This document shows positions 8,838 to 17,244 of a DNA stretch of 58,422 nucleotides, one piece after another; the stretch's first letter is position 1; each line of letters starts with the position of its first letter. The stretch spans positions 1-58,422 of the forward strand of contig JAFMAW010000004.1 of the NCBI GenBank assembly GCA_029784795.1, read 5' to 3'. The position numbers and the translations under genes were made by a program. This DNA comes from Nitrososphaerota archaeon (GTDB taxonomy: Archaea > Thermoproteota > Nitrososphaeria > Nitrososphaerales > UBA183). A model generated the notes under the pieces. It was not told the origin of the DNA, searched no databases, and saw only the letters and a program-made list of their open reading frames with translations.

Positions 8838-9961
8838 CGCTGTCTTTCTCCGATCGGCCTGTACGTCAGCCCGGTGGGCCCGATGTAGGTCGAGTCAGGG
8901 CGGATCAGCTTGTTCTCCTCCACCTGCTCGTTGTAGTGGGCCATCCAGCCGAAGACCCTGCTGGCGGCGAAGACCGGGGTGTAGAGGGGCACCTCGATTC
9001 CCAGGAGATAGAATATGGGGGCCGCGTAGTAGTCCAGGTTCGGGGGTATCCTCTTCCTCTCCCACATCTCCCCCTCCACCGCTTCGCAGACGCCGTAGAT
9101 GCCGCCGTCCCCCCCGCGCCTCTCGGCCATCTCCCTAAGGTACTGCTTGCAGAGCCTCGCCCGCGGGTCGAACTCCTTGTAGACCCTGTGGCCGAACCCC
9201 ATCAGCTTCTTCCCCTGCTTGACTGTGGAGTCGACGAAGTCCTTGGCGTCGCCGGGGCTCTTCACCTGCAGGAGCATCTCCATGGCGGCTTCGTTTGCCC
9301 CGCCGTGCAACGGTCCCTTCAGCGAGGCCAGCCCCGCCGAGGCGGCTGCGTAGGGGTCGGCAAGCGTCGACGCCACGACCCTGACGGTGAAGGTGGAGGC
9401 GTTCATGTCGTGCTCCATGTAGAAGATCAGCACCCGCTCGAAGACCCAGCGCTCGAACTCTGTCGCCTCCCTTGCGGTGAGCATCTGGAGGAGGCTTTCC
9501 GCGAACCCCCGCCCCTCCCCGGGGCGCCTCGGCTCCTCCCCCGCGGGGACCCTGCGGCTGTTGGCAGCCAGGGCCGACATCTTGGACTCGATGGAGTGCT
9601 GCCGGCCCGGGGAGGACCTCGCCGGGTCGATGCTCCCCAGCGCTGACACCCCCGTCCGTATAGCGTCGATGGGATGGGCCCCGGGGCCCAGGGCCCTCAT
9701 GACCTCAAAGACCTTGCCGTCCACCCCGGAGAGGCCGGCGAGCGTGGCTGCGAAGCTGTCCAGCTCCCCCCTCGTGGGCAGCTTCCCATTGAGCACCAGG
9801 TAGGCAGTCTCTTCGAAGGTCGCTTTAGCCGCCAGCTCAGCTATGGGGTAACCCCGGTAGACGAGACTCCCGTCGGAGCTGCTCTTCGATATGCGCGTGT
9901 CGCTGACCGAGACCCCGGCCAGGCCCCTGGGTACTCTGACGGGCCCCGCCTGCTCTGTCAT
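8834..9961 (-). CDS. Citrate synthase family (citrate or 2-methylcitrate synthase)
   Basis: The 375-residue enzyme condenses oxaloacetate with acetyl-CoA or propionyl-CoA. The three catalytic elements are seen: His in GPLHGGANEAAMEM, His in GFGHRVYKEFDPRA, and Asp in NLDYYAAPIFY. The N-terminal motif DGSLVYRGYPIAELA and the C-terminal VFAASRVFGWMAHYNEQ are standard for short archaeal/Gram-positive-type enzymes. Its stop overlaps the start of the lyase gene upstream by about four bases, so the two are co-transcribed; a methylisocitrate lyase partner makes 2-methylcitrate synthase activity likely, possibly in addition to citrate synthase. It is convergent with meaB, overlapping by four bases. 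Confidence 0.9.
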   Translation of the reverse strand: MTEQAGPVRVPRGLAGVSVSDTRISKSSSDGSLVYRGYPIAELAAKATFEETAYLVLNGKLPTRGELDSFAATLAGLSGVDGKVFEVMRALGPGAHPIDAIRTGVSALGSIDPARSSPGRQHSIESKMSALAANSRRVPAGEEPRRPGEGRGFAESLLQMLTAREATEFERWVFERVLIFYMEHDMNASTFTVRVVASTLADPYAAASAGLASLKGPLHGGANEAAMEMLLQVKSPGDAKDFVDSTVKQGKKLMGFGHRVYKEFDPRARLCKQYLREMAERRGGDGGIYGVCEAVEGEMWERKRIPPNLDYYAAPIFYLLGIEVPLYTPVFAASRVFGWMAHYNEQVEENKLIRPDSTYIGPTGLTYRPIGERQR

Positions 9962-10848
9962 CTTCTGCGCCCCGTCAGGCGCCTCGCCGCATCCATGGCC
10001 TTCTCGTCCGCCTCCTCGAACCTGTAGTAGTCGATCAGGTCGTAGAACTCCTTCCTGGTCATGAGCGAGTCCAGCATCCCCCTCTGGGTCCCCTCCTTCT
10101 TCAGCGCCGTAAACGTGTCCTTCACGGCCTTCATCGCCCCCCTGAAGGCGGTCACAGGGAATATCACCAGGTTGTATCCCATGGCCTGGAACTCTCTCGC
10201 CGACATGTACGGGGTCTTGCCGAACTCCGTCATGTTCGCCATGAGCGGGGCCTTGACCTTCTCCCTCACCTCGACGAACTCCTCCCTGCTTTCCAAGGCC
10301 TCGGGGAATATCATGTCTGCCCCCGCCCTCGAGTAGGCGGAGGCCCTCTCCACTGTGCCCTCGATCCCCTCCACCCCCCTCGCGTCAGTCCTGGCGATGA
10401 CCATCAGCCTGCCGTCGGCCGCCTCCTTGGCCGAGACGAGCTTCTTCACCATCTCGTCGACGTCCACCAGCTCCTTCCCCTCGAGGTGCCCGCAGCGCTT
10501 CGGGAGGACCTGGTCTTCTATGTGGATCGCGGCGACCCCGGCGACAACCATCTCCTCCACCGTCCGGGCGACGTTCAGCGCCTCGCCGAACCCCGTGTCC
10601 GCGTCCACTATGAGCGGGATCGACACCCTGGAGGTGATCTGGCGCGAGGCCTGCGCCACCTCGCTGAGGGTGGTGATTCCGAGGTCGGGGAGGGCCAGAA
10701 GGTTAGAGAACCCTGCGCCCGAGAAGTAGATCGCCCTGAACCCGGACTTCTCAGCCAGCTTGGCGACGGAAGGGCTGAACACCCCAGGCGCCACCACTAT
10801 GCTCTTCCCCGAGATCAGCCTCCTGAGGAGGTCCGCGCGCGATGGCAA
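9958..10848 (-). CDS. prpB: 2-Methylisocitrate lyase-type enzyme (PEP mutase/ICL superfamily)
   Basis: A 296-residue TIM-barrel enzyme of the isocitrate lyase/PEP mutase superfamily, expected to split 2-methylisocitrate into pyruvate and succinate. Motifs: FSGAGFSNLLALPDLGITT, Mg-binding PLIVDADTGFGEALNV, HIEDQVLPKRCGHLEGKELV with the catalytic Cys in KRCGH as in PrpB and isocitrate lyase, and VIARTDARG. The KRCGH form and length favour methylisocitrate lyase over the longer isocitrate lyase. It starts at TTG 10848 and overlaps the synthase gene downstream. The dehydratase step (PrpD or aconitase) is not in the window. Other superfamily reactions, such as oxaloacetate hydrolysis, cannot be excluded. 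Confidence 0.85.
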   Translation of the reverse strand: MPSRADLLRRLISGKSIVVAPGVFSPSVAKLAEKSGFRAIYFSGAGFSNLLALPDLGITTLSEVAQASRQITSRVSIPLIVDADTGFGEALNVARTVEEMVVAGVAAIHIEDQVLPKRCGHLEGKELVDVDEMVKKLVSAKEAADGRLMVIARTDARGVEGIEGTVERASAYSRAGADMIFPEALESREEFVEVREKVKAPLMANMTEFGKTPYMSAREFQAMGYNLVIFPVTAFRGAMKAVKDTFTALKKEGTQRGMLDSLMTRKEFYDLIDYYRFEEADEKAMDAARRLTGRRR

Positions 10849-10901
10849 CTCTGCCCACTCACCGCGCTCCGGCGACCTCCTTTAGACTTTCGGCGCCAGC
10901 G

Positions 10902-10908
10902 TTAAATC
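10902..10908. promoter_or_regulatory. TATA-like box shared by divergent genes
   Basis: GTTAAATC is about 25 bases before the GTG start of the alpha/beta hydrolase, a leaderless arrangement. Read on the other strand (GATTTAAC) it lies about 55 bases before the TTG start of the lyase gene; on that side a GGAGGT-like sequence at 10874-10880 lies within the presumed leader. Assignment is by spacing only. Confidence 0.4.
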
Positions 10909-10930
10909 AGCCGCGCGAGCCGTTCGCAAG

Positions 10931-11662
10931 GTGCTGGACTTCTCGACCCATGATGCTCCTCACGACGTCGTCCTCGTCCACGGCGCAGGCGGCAACAACC
11001 TCCTCTGGAGGCGGACGATGCAGCACCTCTCAGGGGGGTCGAAGGCGTTCGCAGTCAACCTCCCAGGACACCCCGCGGGGAGGATCACATGCAAGAGCGT
11101 GGGCGACTACGTCGAGGCCCTGCAAGGGTTCATAGCCGAGAGTGGCCTCAGGCGCCCCGCGGTCTGCGGCCACTCCATGGGGGGAGCCGTAGCCCTGGCC
11201 CACGCCATAGCCCACCCGGACGACGTGGGCGGCCTGGTCCTGGTGAGCACGGGGGCCAAGCTCGGGGTGAACCAGGAGATATTGGACGGGCTGAAGGACA
11301 GACCCATGGACACCATCGAGAGGACGATAACCCCATGGAGCTTCAGCTCGATAGACCTGGGGCTGGGGAGAGAGGCCAGGACCGCCCTCTCCGTGTCCAA
11401 CCTCCCGGTCTTCCTCAACGACTACCTCGCATGCCGGGACTTCGACGTCCGAGCACAGTTGCCGCGAGTATCGGCCAGGACCCTCGTCGTCTGCGGGGAC
11501 AAGGACAGGATGACCCCACCAAGCTGGTCCCAGTACCTCGCCACGAACATATCCGGTTCGGAGCTGCGGCTTGTGGAGGGGTCCGGGCATATGGTCCCGC
11601 TAGAGAAGCCCGGGGCGCTGGCCCAGGTCCTCCAGTCCTTCCTCTCGAGCCTCAGTCGGTGA
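10931..11662 (+). CDS. Alpha/beta-hydrolase
   Basis: A 243-residue alpha/beta-hydrolase fold protein with a complete triad: oxyanion region VLVHGAGGNNLLW, nucleophile elbow CGHSMGGAVALAHA, Asp in VVCGDKDRMTP and His in GSGHMVPLEKP. Substrate is unknown; close relatives include esterases and meta-cleavage product (C-C bond) hydrolases. A GTG start at 10931 lies about 25 bases from a TATA-like box. Its last 11 bases overlap the end of the convergent GPN GTPase gene. It has no operon partner. Confidence 0.88.
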   Translation: MLDFSTHDAPHDVVLVHGAGGNNLLWRRTMQHLSGGSKAFAVNLPGHPAGRITCKSVGDYVEALQGFIAESGLRRPAVCGHSMGGAVALAHAIAHPDDVGGLVLVSTGAKLGVNQEILDGLKDRPMDTIERTITPWSFSSIDLGLGREARTALSVSNLPVFLNDYLACRDFDVRAQLPRVSARTLVVCGDKDRMTPPSWSQYLATNISGSELRLVEGSGHMVPLEKPGALAQVLQSFLSSLSR

Positions 11663-12410
11663 ACTCTTCGCCGCCGCGCGTTATCCTGGTCATCTCGCCG
11701 ACGAGGGCTATCATGCCTTCCTGGGTGACGGATGAGACCGGGTAGAGGTCTGCCCCGAAGGAGAGCCGCCTTATGCTCCTGAAGAGCTCGGAGTAGAGGG
11801 AGTACTGCTCGCCGTCCTTGGTGGCCGAGAGCGCGTCCTCGAAGGTCCTGGTGTCCCTGCTCCATTCGGAGATGCGCTTCACGCCGTCCCGGGCTATGTC
11901 TCTCTTCGTCAGGACGGTTATCTTGGGGATGCTAAGCCTCAGGCCGACCGACGCCGATAGGAGCGCCAGCGAAAGGAAGTTGGAGGGGGTGCTCGCCAGG
12001 AGAGGGTCGAGGAGGAAGAGGAGTACCTTGGAGTCGGCCTTCGTCTCTCTCACGATGAACTCTCCGCTCTCCCTGAAAGCGAAGAGCTCGGTCTGCCCGG
12101 GGGTGTCGACGATCACGTTCTCTGTCTTGAACGAATCGATCTCGTCCTGGATCTCTGTGAGCTTCGTCGCTGTGAGGTCCGCCGCCAGGATTAGGGCCCC
12201 GTTGGGGCCGAGGCCGTAGTCCTGCATCACCTCCTGCAGCTGGACCTTGTCCCTCACGTCCACGTCGGGGTCGTAGGGGAGCTCGACGACGCCCGGGTCA
12301 AGGTTGACCGTGATCGCGCCCTCCCCTCGGTTCGCGTACCAGTTCTTCAGTGCCCCGGTGAGGAGGGACTTCCCCGACCCCGCGGTCCCGGTGACGAAGG
12401 TGACGTCCAT
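11652..12410 (-). CDS. GPN-loop GTPase
   Basis: The 252-residue protein is a GPN-loop GTPase (ATP_bind_1/XAB1 family), present in all archaea and related to eukaryotic Gpn1-3, which act in RNA polymerase II assembly. Motifs: P-loop VTGTAGSGKSLLTG, the diagnostic Gly-Pro-Asn in DYGLGPNGAL, G3 IVDTPGQTELFAF, and G4 LTKRD. It probably works as a homodimer. The gene follows the CinA-type gene on the same strand with a nine-base gap, suggesting a common transcript. Confidence 0.92.
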   Translation of the reverse strand: MDVTFVTGTAGSGKSLLTGALKNWYANRGEGAITVNLDPGVVELPYDPDVDVRDKVQLQEVMQDYGLGPNGALILAADLTATKLTEIQDEIDSFKTENVIVDTPGQTELFAFRESGEFIVRETKADSKVLLFLLDPLLASTPSNFLSLALLSASVGLRLSIPKITVLTKRDIARDGVKRISEWSRDTRTFEDALSATKDGEQYSLYSELFRSIRRLSFGADLYPVSSVTQEGMIALVGEMTRITRGGEEFTD

Positions 12411-12419
12411 GGGTATACC

Positions 12420-13232
12420 CTAGTCGGAACTCCCCGCGGCACCGACGGTGCCGCCCAGGGCCTCCGCCGCCCCCCCTAGCTCGCGCAAGATTGCTTCTGC
12501 CTCTTCGTCGGCCCGTCCCCGGTCCGGGCCGGCCACGACCACATCGATCAAGATCCTCGACACGCCTTCCGAGGTCCCCCTCGGGTGGGACTTTATGTAT
12601 GCCCCGGGGTGCCTCTTCATAGCCCTGGCGAGGGCCGGGGCCAGAGCCGACTCCGGGACCCCTTCGAGGCGCATGGTGACGTTCCGCCTGAATATCTCAC
12701 CCACCTTGGCCCTGATCTCCGGCTCGACGGACCTCCTGAATATCCCTCTCATCTCGGCCGGGACTCCGGGGAGGCAGAAGACCACGGTCCGGCCGGCGAC
12801 CAGCCTGACCCCGGGGGCGGTCCCAACGCTGTTCTCCAGTGGCGTCGAACCCGCCGGAAGCGTCGCCATCTTCATCCTCGGCGGGGTGAGCGCCATCCCT
12901 GCCATCCCACGGTCAGCGTAGTGGGCCCTGATCAAGCGAAGCGCCTCTCCGTCCCGCGCTAGGCGCAGGCGCAGCGCCCGGGCTATCCCCTTCAGGGTCA
13001 TGTCGTCCGGCGTCGGCCCGAGGCCCCCTACGACCACCAGGAAGTCGGGGGAGCGTCTGACGATGGCCATGAGGGCGGCGCCGATCTCGTCCAGCTCGTC
13101 GTCCACGGTGGTAATCTCCTTGACCATCGACCCCATCCGTGCGAGGCGCCTGCCAATCCAGAACGCGTTGGAGTTCATGGTCTTCCCGATGAGCAGCTCC
13201 TTCCCCACGGCGAGCATCTCGACCCTTACCAA
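12420..13232 (-). CDS. CinA-like molybdopterin-binding domain protein
   Basis: A 270-residue protein of the MoCF/CinA N-terminal family, which in other organisms shows NMN deamidase-linked or ADP-ribose pyrophosphatase activity. Motifs: EMLAVGKELLIGKTMNSNAFWIG at the N-terminus (the CinA signature GDELL-G-N-N), VVVGGLGPTPDDMT, and VFCLPGVPAEMRGIF. I chose TTG 13232 because a strong GGGGAGGTGG Shine-Dalgarno lies six bases before it (13239-13248 on this strand); ATG 13217 is the alternative. A longer open frame runs upstream but is antisense to the Nudix gene and lacks protein-like character. The neighbour Nudix hydrolase is divergent. Confidence 0.85.
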   Translation of the reverse strand: MVRVEMLAVGKELLIGKTMNSNAFWIGRRLARMGSMVKEITTVDDELDEIGAALMAIVRRSPDFLVVVGGLGPTPDDMTLKGIARALRLRLARDGEALRLIRAHYADRGMAGMALTPPRMKMATLPAGSTPLENSVGTAPGVRLVAGRTVVFCLPGVPAEMRGIFRRSVEPEIRAKVGEIFRRNVTMRLEGVPESALAPALARAMKRHPGAYIKSHPRGTSEGVSRILIDVVVAGPDRGRADEEAEAILRELGGAAEALGGTVGAAGSSD

Positions 13233-13286
13233 AGCGCCACCTCCCCGGCCGGCAGGCCTTAAAACGGGTGCACGGGTCCCGAGTCC

Positions 13287-13715
13287 ATGGCGAAGCGGCT
13301 CCCGAACATCCTCCTCGGCGCGGGGACCTTGGTCCACAGGGACGGCCGCCTCCTGGTGGTTAAGAGGGCCCAGGCGCCCAACCGCGGTCTCTGGGCCTTC
13401 CCTGGCGGGAAGGTCGAGGAGGGTGAGACCCCGATGCAGGCTGCTGTGAGGGAGACCAGGGAGGAGGTCGGGCTGGACGTGGAGATCGAGGGCGTGTTCG
13501 ACGTTGTCACCTACATGCCCTCGGAGCTGGGGAAAGGGAAGCGGAGGCAGGTCGTGCTGGTCGACTATCTCGCTAAGCCGAGCGGAGGACGGGTCAGGCT
13601 GAACGGGGAGTCGACTGACTACAGGTGGGTCGTGCCGGAAGAGCTGCTGCGCCTCAACACCACCCCGCAGATGAGGGCCTGCGCCATGAAGTTCGCCAGC
13701 CTGGGCAGAGAATGA
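13287..13715 (+). CDS. Nudix hydrolase
   Basis: A 142-residue Nudix protein with a perfect box, GGKVEEGETPMQAAVRETRE followed by EVGLDV, giving the Mg-binding helix. The preceding RGLWAFPGG and the early VVKRAQAPNRG are typical of MutT/ADP-ribose pyrophosphatase-like members that hydrolyse nucleoside diphosphate derivatives. The precise substrate is not predictable. It is divergent from the CinA-like gene; both enzyme types have been linked to clean-up of NAD-related nucleotides, which makes a shared damage-control role plausible but inferred. Confidence 0.9.
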   Translation: MAKRLPNILLGAGTLVHRDGRLLVVKRAQAPNRGLWAFPGGKVEEGETPMQAAVRETREEVGLDVEIEGVFDVVTYMPSELGKGKRRQVVLVDYLAKPSGGRVRLNGESTDYRWVVPEELLRLNTTPQMRACAMKFASLGRE

Positions 13716-13759
13716 GCGCGAGCGCGCCTGGCGCCCCCTGGGCAGGCGTGTTTGCTGGT

Positions 13760-14032
13760 CTACTTCTCCTTGTTGCCGCTGAGCCACCACTCGAGATAGT
13801 CCGCCTGCTGCCTCGACTTCTTGCGCCTCTCGTCCTCTTCGGGGGCCTTCGCCTTGAACCTGGCGTCAGACAGCTGGTCCCTGGTGAGGAAGGCGCCGCA
13901 CTTCTTGCAGCCGAATCGCTTGGTGGGGGCGTCGTACAGGAGTATTCCGACATGACATTCAGGACAAATCTGGTCCAAACAAGACTCGTCGCCCATCACC
14001 CTCAGCGAGTCCTTAACGGTTTCTGTGTCCAT
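13760..14032 (-). CDS. Zinc-ribbon protein, 90 aa
   Basis: Small protein with one treble-clef/zinc-ribbon made from CPEC at about residues 23-26 and CKKC at about 42-45, separated by 15 residues, then a highly charged helix rich in K, E and R (KAKAPEEDERRKKSRQQ) ending in DYLEWWLSG. Such proteins commonly bind nucleic acid or the transcription/translation machinery, but no specific family is recognised. ATG 14032 lies about 23 bases from a TATA-like box at 14052-14058, fitting leaderless transcription. It is divergent from the PRPP synthetase gene. Confidence 0.75.
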   Translation of the reverse strand: MDTETVKDSLRVMGDESCLDQICPECHVGILLYDAPTKRFGCKKCGAFLTRDQLSDARFKAKAPEEDERRKKSRQQADYLEWWLSGNKEK

Positions 14033-14051
14033 CGATTCCCGCCGTAACTCG

Positions 14052-14058
14052 TTAAATA
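14052..14058. promoter_or_regulatory. TATA-like box between divergent zinc-ribbon and prs genes
   Basis: TTAAATA lies 20-26 bases before the zinc-ribbon ATG on the minus strand and about 35 bases before GTG 14090 of prs on the plus strand. The 36-58 base gap has no other A/T-rich element, so one nearly symmetric box may serve both directions. Inferred from spacing. Confidence 0.45.
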
Positions 14059-14089
14059 GCGACTGGGGTTGAGCCGTCCCGAGTTACAA

Positions 14090-14980
14090 GTGGCAGAAAC
14101 GGTAGTCCTGCCAGGGCCAGCCTCTGAAGACCTCGGGAGCGCTGTGGCCCAGAAGCTCTCCCTCCCCCTGCTGGGGGCCGAGTTCAGGGTTTTCCCGGAC
14201 GGCGAGTCGAAGTTCACCGTGAGCGACAAGGTCTCGGGGAAGAATGTGCTCCTGGTGCAGTCCACCCACCACCCGGTGGACCAGCACCTCTTCCAGCTGC
14301 TCCTCGCCTCGCACCACCTCAGCGAGGAGGGGGCCAAGGTCACCGCCGTGGTGCCGTACCTGGCCTACGCGCGCCAGGACAAGCAGTTCCTCCCGGGGGA
14401 GGGGGTGACCCTGGGATTCGTCGCGCACCTGATGCGGTCGGCCGGGGTCCGCAGGCTGGTCACCGTAGACATGCACTCTGCCGAGGGGCTGGCGCTCTTC
14501 TCTTTCCCCATCTACAGCGTGTCCGCCATCCCGAGCCTGGTGGAGTACGTGAAGGAGCAGATATCCCCGAAGGACCCTGTGGTCATCTCTCCCGACTTCG
14601 GGGGGTCCAAGCGGACCGAGGCCTTCGCGGCCCTCTACGGGGCCCCCTTCCTCCAGCTCGCCAAGATCAGGGACAGGGTGAGCGGCGAGGTCACAGTCGC
14701 CGACTCCAAGCTGGAGGTGAAGGGGAAGGACGTCGTGATCGTCGACGACATCATAAGCACGGGAGGGACCGTGAGGGCCGCGGCAGAGACCGTGATGGGC
14801 CAGGGGGCGAGGCGCGCGATCGCGGTCTGCGTCCACGGGCTCTTCGTCGGGAACGCCATCGACATGCTGGAGAAGGCCTCGGTGAAGACCGTGGTCTGCA
14901 CCAACACCATCCCAGGGAGGTTCAGCCAGGTAGACGTCTCCGACGCCATCGCGTCGCACCTCAGGACGATTGAAGACTAA
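14090..14980 (+). CDS. prs: Ribose-phosphate pyrophosphokinase
   Basis: PRPP synthetase makes 5-phosphoribosyl diphosphate from ribose 5-phosphate and ATP for nucleotide, His and Trp synthesis. Motifs: FRVFPDGESKFTV, the ATP-binding PYLAYARQDKQFLPGE, TVDMHSAEGL, and the PRPP loop VVIVDDIISTGGTVRAA. The protein is the short archaeal class. GTG 14090 starts a family-like N-terminus (AETVVLPGPAS); TTG 14069 in the same frame would add seven residues. The 3' end overlaps the tRNA methyltransferase gene by 11 bases, beginning a three-gene operon. Confidence 0.95.
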   Translation: MAETVVLPGPASEDLGSAVAQKLSLPLLGAEFRVFPDGESKFTVSDKVSGKNVLLVQSTHHPVDQHLFQLLLASHHLSEEGAKVTAVVPYLAYARQDKQFLPGEGVTLGFVAHLMRSAGVRRLVTVDMHSAEGLALFSFPIYSVSAIPSLVEYVKEQISPKDPVVISPDFGGSKRTEAFAALYGAPFLQLAKIRDRVSGEVTVADSKLEVKGKDVVIVDDIISTGGTVRAAAETVMGQGARRAIAVCVHGLFVGNAIDMLEKASVKTVVCTNTIPGRFSQVDVSDAIASHLRTIED

Positions 14981-15926
14981 GTCGCTGGTCCTCCTCTCCG
15001 GCGAGGGCGGTACCATACCTGCGGCGGAGGCGAAGTCGCTCTTTTCGGCCTACGACCCTTCCTCGGAGTTCACGTCCCCCTTCCCCAGGGTGCTGATAGC
15101 ACACTCGGGGGCGGACCCCTTCCGGATAGGGGGGAGAATAGCATTCGCCCGCAGGGTCGGGCGCCTGGTCGGAGACGCGTCTGAGGCAGCAGATCTCCTC
15201 GAAGGCCGACGTGTCAGGTTCAGGGCGTTCGACCTGGCCGGGGGGAGGAGGGCCGCGGACCCGGAGGACTACATCGGCGACCTGCGGGCCACCATCGACC
15301 TCCGTGCCCCCGAATATGAGCTCACCCTGGTCAGGGGTGACGGGGAGTGCCTCGCTGTCACGTCGCCCGGGACCATGGTGCAGGGCTGGTCGCGCCGCCG
15401 TCCCCGCCAGAGGCCTTTCTTCCACCCTGCCGCCATCTTCCCCAAGCTGTCCAGAGCCCTGGTGAACCTCTCCCGCTGCGTCGAGGGGGACGTCTTCCTC
15501 GACCCCTTCGCGGGGACAGGGAGCATCCCCATGGAGGCGGCCATGGTCGGATGCCGGGTGGCGGCCGTCGACGTGACGGAGAAGATGGTGCGAGGGGCCC
15601 TTAGGAACATGCTCCACTTCAGCCAGGAATGGCTCGGGGTGGTCCGCGCCGACTCCGGGCGGCTCCCGGTGACCGCGGCCGACGCGGTGGCTACCGACAT
15701 CCCCTACGGCAGGGCTTCGAGCACCCGGGGGCTCGGCCCCAGGGAGATGATGGCCATGGCCCTCCCGGCCCTGGCTGCTGTCGCCCGGCCCGGGGCCACG
15801 GTGGTGCTGATGCACCAGAAGGAGGTCGCGGCCGACGTGGGCAGGGGCTTCTCCCTGGTGGAGGAGCACGACCTTCACGTTCATAAGCGGCTGACTAGGA
15901 CAATATCGATCCTCAGGAGGAGATGA
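14970..15926 (+). CDS. tRNA guanine-N2 methyltransferase, Trm-G10/Trm11 type
   Basis: A 318-residue protein with an N-terminal THUMP-like RNA-binding portion (about residues 1-150) and a C-terminal Rossmann methyltransferase. Motif I is DVFLDPFAGTGSIPMEAA and motif IV is ATDIPYGRAS, the D-P-P-Y-like catalytic tetrad variant DIPY also seen in Trm-G10 enzymes, which methylate G10 of tRNA. Also typical are RRPRQRPFFHPA and LPALAAVARPG. It starts at TTG 14970, overlapping prs, and its final ATGA overlaps the RNase Z start, so the two tRNA-processing enzymes are translationally coupled. Confidence 0.9.
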   Translation: MKTKSLVLLSGEGGTIPAAEAKSLFSAYDPSSEFTSPFPRVLIAHSGADPFRIGGRIAFARRVGRLVGDASEAADLLEGRRVRFRAFDLAGGRRAADPEDYIGDLRATIDLRAPEYELTLVRGDGECLAVTSPGTMVQGWSRRRPRQRPFFHPAAIFPKLSRALVNLSRCVEGDVFLDPFAGTGSIPMEAAMVGCRVAAVDVTEKMVRGALRNMLHFSQEWLGVVRADSGRLPVTAADAVATDIPYGRASSTRGLGPREMMAMALPALAAVARPGATVVLMHQKEVAADVGRGFSLVEEHDLHVHKRLTRTISILRRR

Positions 15927-16849
15927 GCTCGGCAAAGCTTTCGGTCACTTTCCTCGGCACCAGCTCGGCGGCGCCAACCAAGGACAGAGGGCTGCCGTCC
16001 ATAGCGGTCAGGAGGGAGGGGCAGGTGATACTCATGGACTGCGGCGAGGGGGTGCAGCGCAAGGTCCTGGCCCACTCCGTCGGGCTGGGGAAGGACATGG
16101 TGATACTAGTCACGCACCTGCACGGCGACCACGTCACGGGCATCCTCGGCCTCCTGCAGACCATGAGCCTGGCCCAGAGGCGCAAGCCCGTGGACGTGGT
16201 GGCCCCGGCCAAGCTGCTGCGATGGCTTGAGGTGACCTCAGAACTCCTGAACTTCGGGCTCACCTTCCCCATCAGGTTCAAGGCAGTGCGCCCCGGCGTG
16301 GTCCTCCGCACCCCCGAGTTCAAAGTCAGGGCGGCCAGGGCCGTGCACTCGGTGGAGGCTTTCTCCTACCTCGTCGAGGAGAACGACCGCCCCGGGGTGT
16401 TCCACCCCGAACGGGCAAAGGCCCTGGGCGTCCCCGAGGGGAAGCTCTGGTCGGCGCTGCAGAAGGGGAGGTCGGTGAAGGTCGGCGGAAGGAACGTCCG
16501 CCCATCAGAGGTTGCCGACCCTCCGCGGCCGGGGAGGCGCATCGGCTACTCCGGGGACACCCGTCCCTCTCCGAGGCTGGCGCGCTTCTTCGAGGGATGC
16601 GACCTGCTGATATTCGACTCCACCTTCAAGGGCTCTGACAGGGACAGGGCCCTGGAACGGAAGCACAGCACCTGCGTGGAGGCCGCCGAGCTCGCAAGGA
16701 AGGCGGGGGTCCGGAGGCTGGCGCTGACTCACTTCAGCGCCCGCTACACGACAGTCACGGCGCTGCTGAATGAGGCGAGGAAGGTCTTTCCCGACACCGT
16801 GGCCGCCTCGGACGGGCTGACCGTGACCGTGGACTACCCTTCGGAGTAG
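15923..16849 (+). CDS. rnz: Ribonuclease Z
   Basis: The 308-residue metallo-beta-lactamase nuclease removes 3' trailers from pre-tRNA. Motifs: KLSVTFLGTSSAAPTKDRG, ILMDCGEGVQRKV, the zinc-binding THLHGDHVTG, RIGYSGDTRPS and the distal LALTHFSARYT. The family-specific PTKDRG loop near the N-terminus is conserved. Start ATG 15923 overlaps the previous stop by four bases. The next gene is convergent and overlaps by 16 bases. With the methyltransferase and the nearby CCA enzyme it makes a tRNA-maturation neighbourhood. Confidence 0.95.
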   Translation: MSSAKLSVTFLGTSSAAPTKDRGLPSIAVRREGQVILMDCGEGVQRKVLAHSVGLGKDMVILVTHLHGDHVTGILGLLQTMSLAQRRKPVDVVAPAKLLRWLEVTSELLNFGLTFPIRFKAVRPGVVLRTPEFKVRAARAVHSVEAFSYLVEENDRPGVFHPERAKALGVPEGKLWSALQKGRSVKVGGRNVRPSEVADPPRPGRRIGYSGDTRPSPRLARFFEGCDLLIFDSTFKGSDRDRALERKHSTCVEAAELARKAGVRRLALTHFSARYTTVTALLNEARKVFPDTVAASDGLTVTVDYPSE

Positions 16850-17244
16850 GCGGTCAGCCAGTCGATGGCAGCGTCCAGCTCCCCCGACGAGATGGTCAGA
16901 TAGATCGGCCCCAGAGGGGACTCCTCCGGGCTACCGCAGACGGCGACGACCCCAGCGGCCGCCGCCTGCCTGTTCAGCATGATCGAGGCAGACCGGTCCG
17001 TCCTGTCGCGCAGTAGGAGCTTCCTCGCAGCAGAGCGGACGTGCCTGTCCCTGAGCTGGTCTCTGAGGCGGACCAGCGCCTTCGGGTCCTCGCTCGCCAG
17101 CCTGACCGAGCCGCCACCCACGGAGACCGCATCGGGGCCGAGCCCCGCGACTCCGGCCACGGCCCCGGCGACCTTCGCCGGGTCTTCCGACGGAGAGACG
17201 GTCGCCTCCAGTGTCAGCTTGGCCTTGAACTCAGGGTGCGACAT
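16834..17244 (-). CDS. UPF0201 family protein
   Basis: The 136-residue protein matches the archaeal UPF0201 (DUF54-like) family: N-terminal VSPSEDPAKVAGAVAGV, the central RKLLLRDRTDRSASIMLNRQAA and a C-terminus beginning SPLGPIYLTISS and ending DWLTAYSE. The fold is related to an RNA-binding alpha/beta domain; its cellular role is not established. The start overlaps the end of the UPF0200 kinase gene by 14 bases. The two families are neighbours in many archaea, which suggests a common role. Confidence 0.82.
   Translation of the reverse strand: MSHPEFKAKLTLEATVSPSEDPAKVAGAVAGVAGLGPDAVSVGGGSVRLASEDPKALVRLRDQLRDRHVRSAARKLLLRDRTDRSASIMLNRQAAAAGVVAVCGSPEESPLGPIYLTISSGELDAAIDWLTAYSEG

Noticed and set aside
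13233..13790. N-terminal extension of the CinA-like protein
   Set aside because: The extension is antisense to a convincing Nudix gene, has no family resemblance, and a strong Shine-Dalgarno marks TTG 13232.
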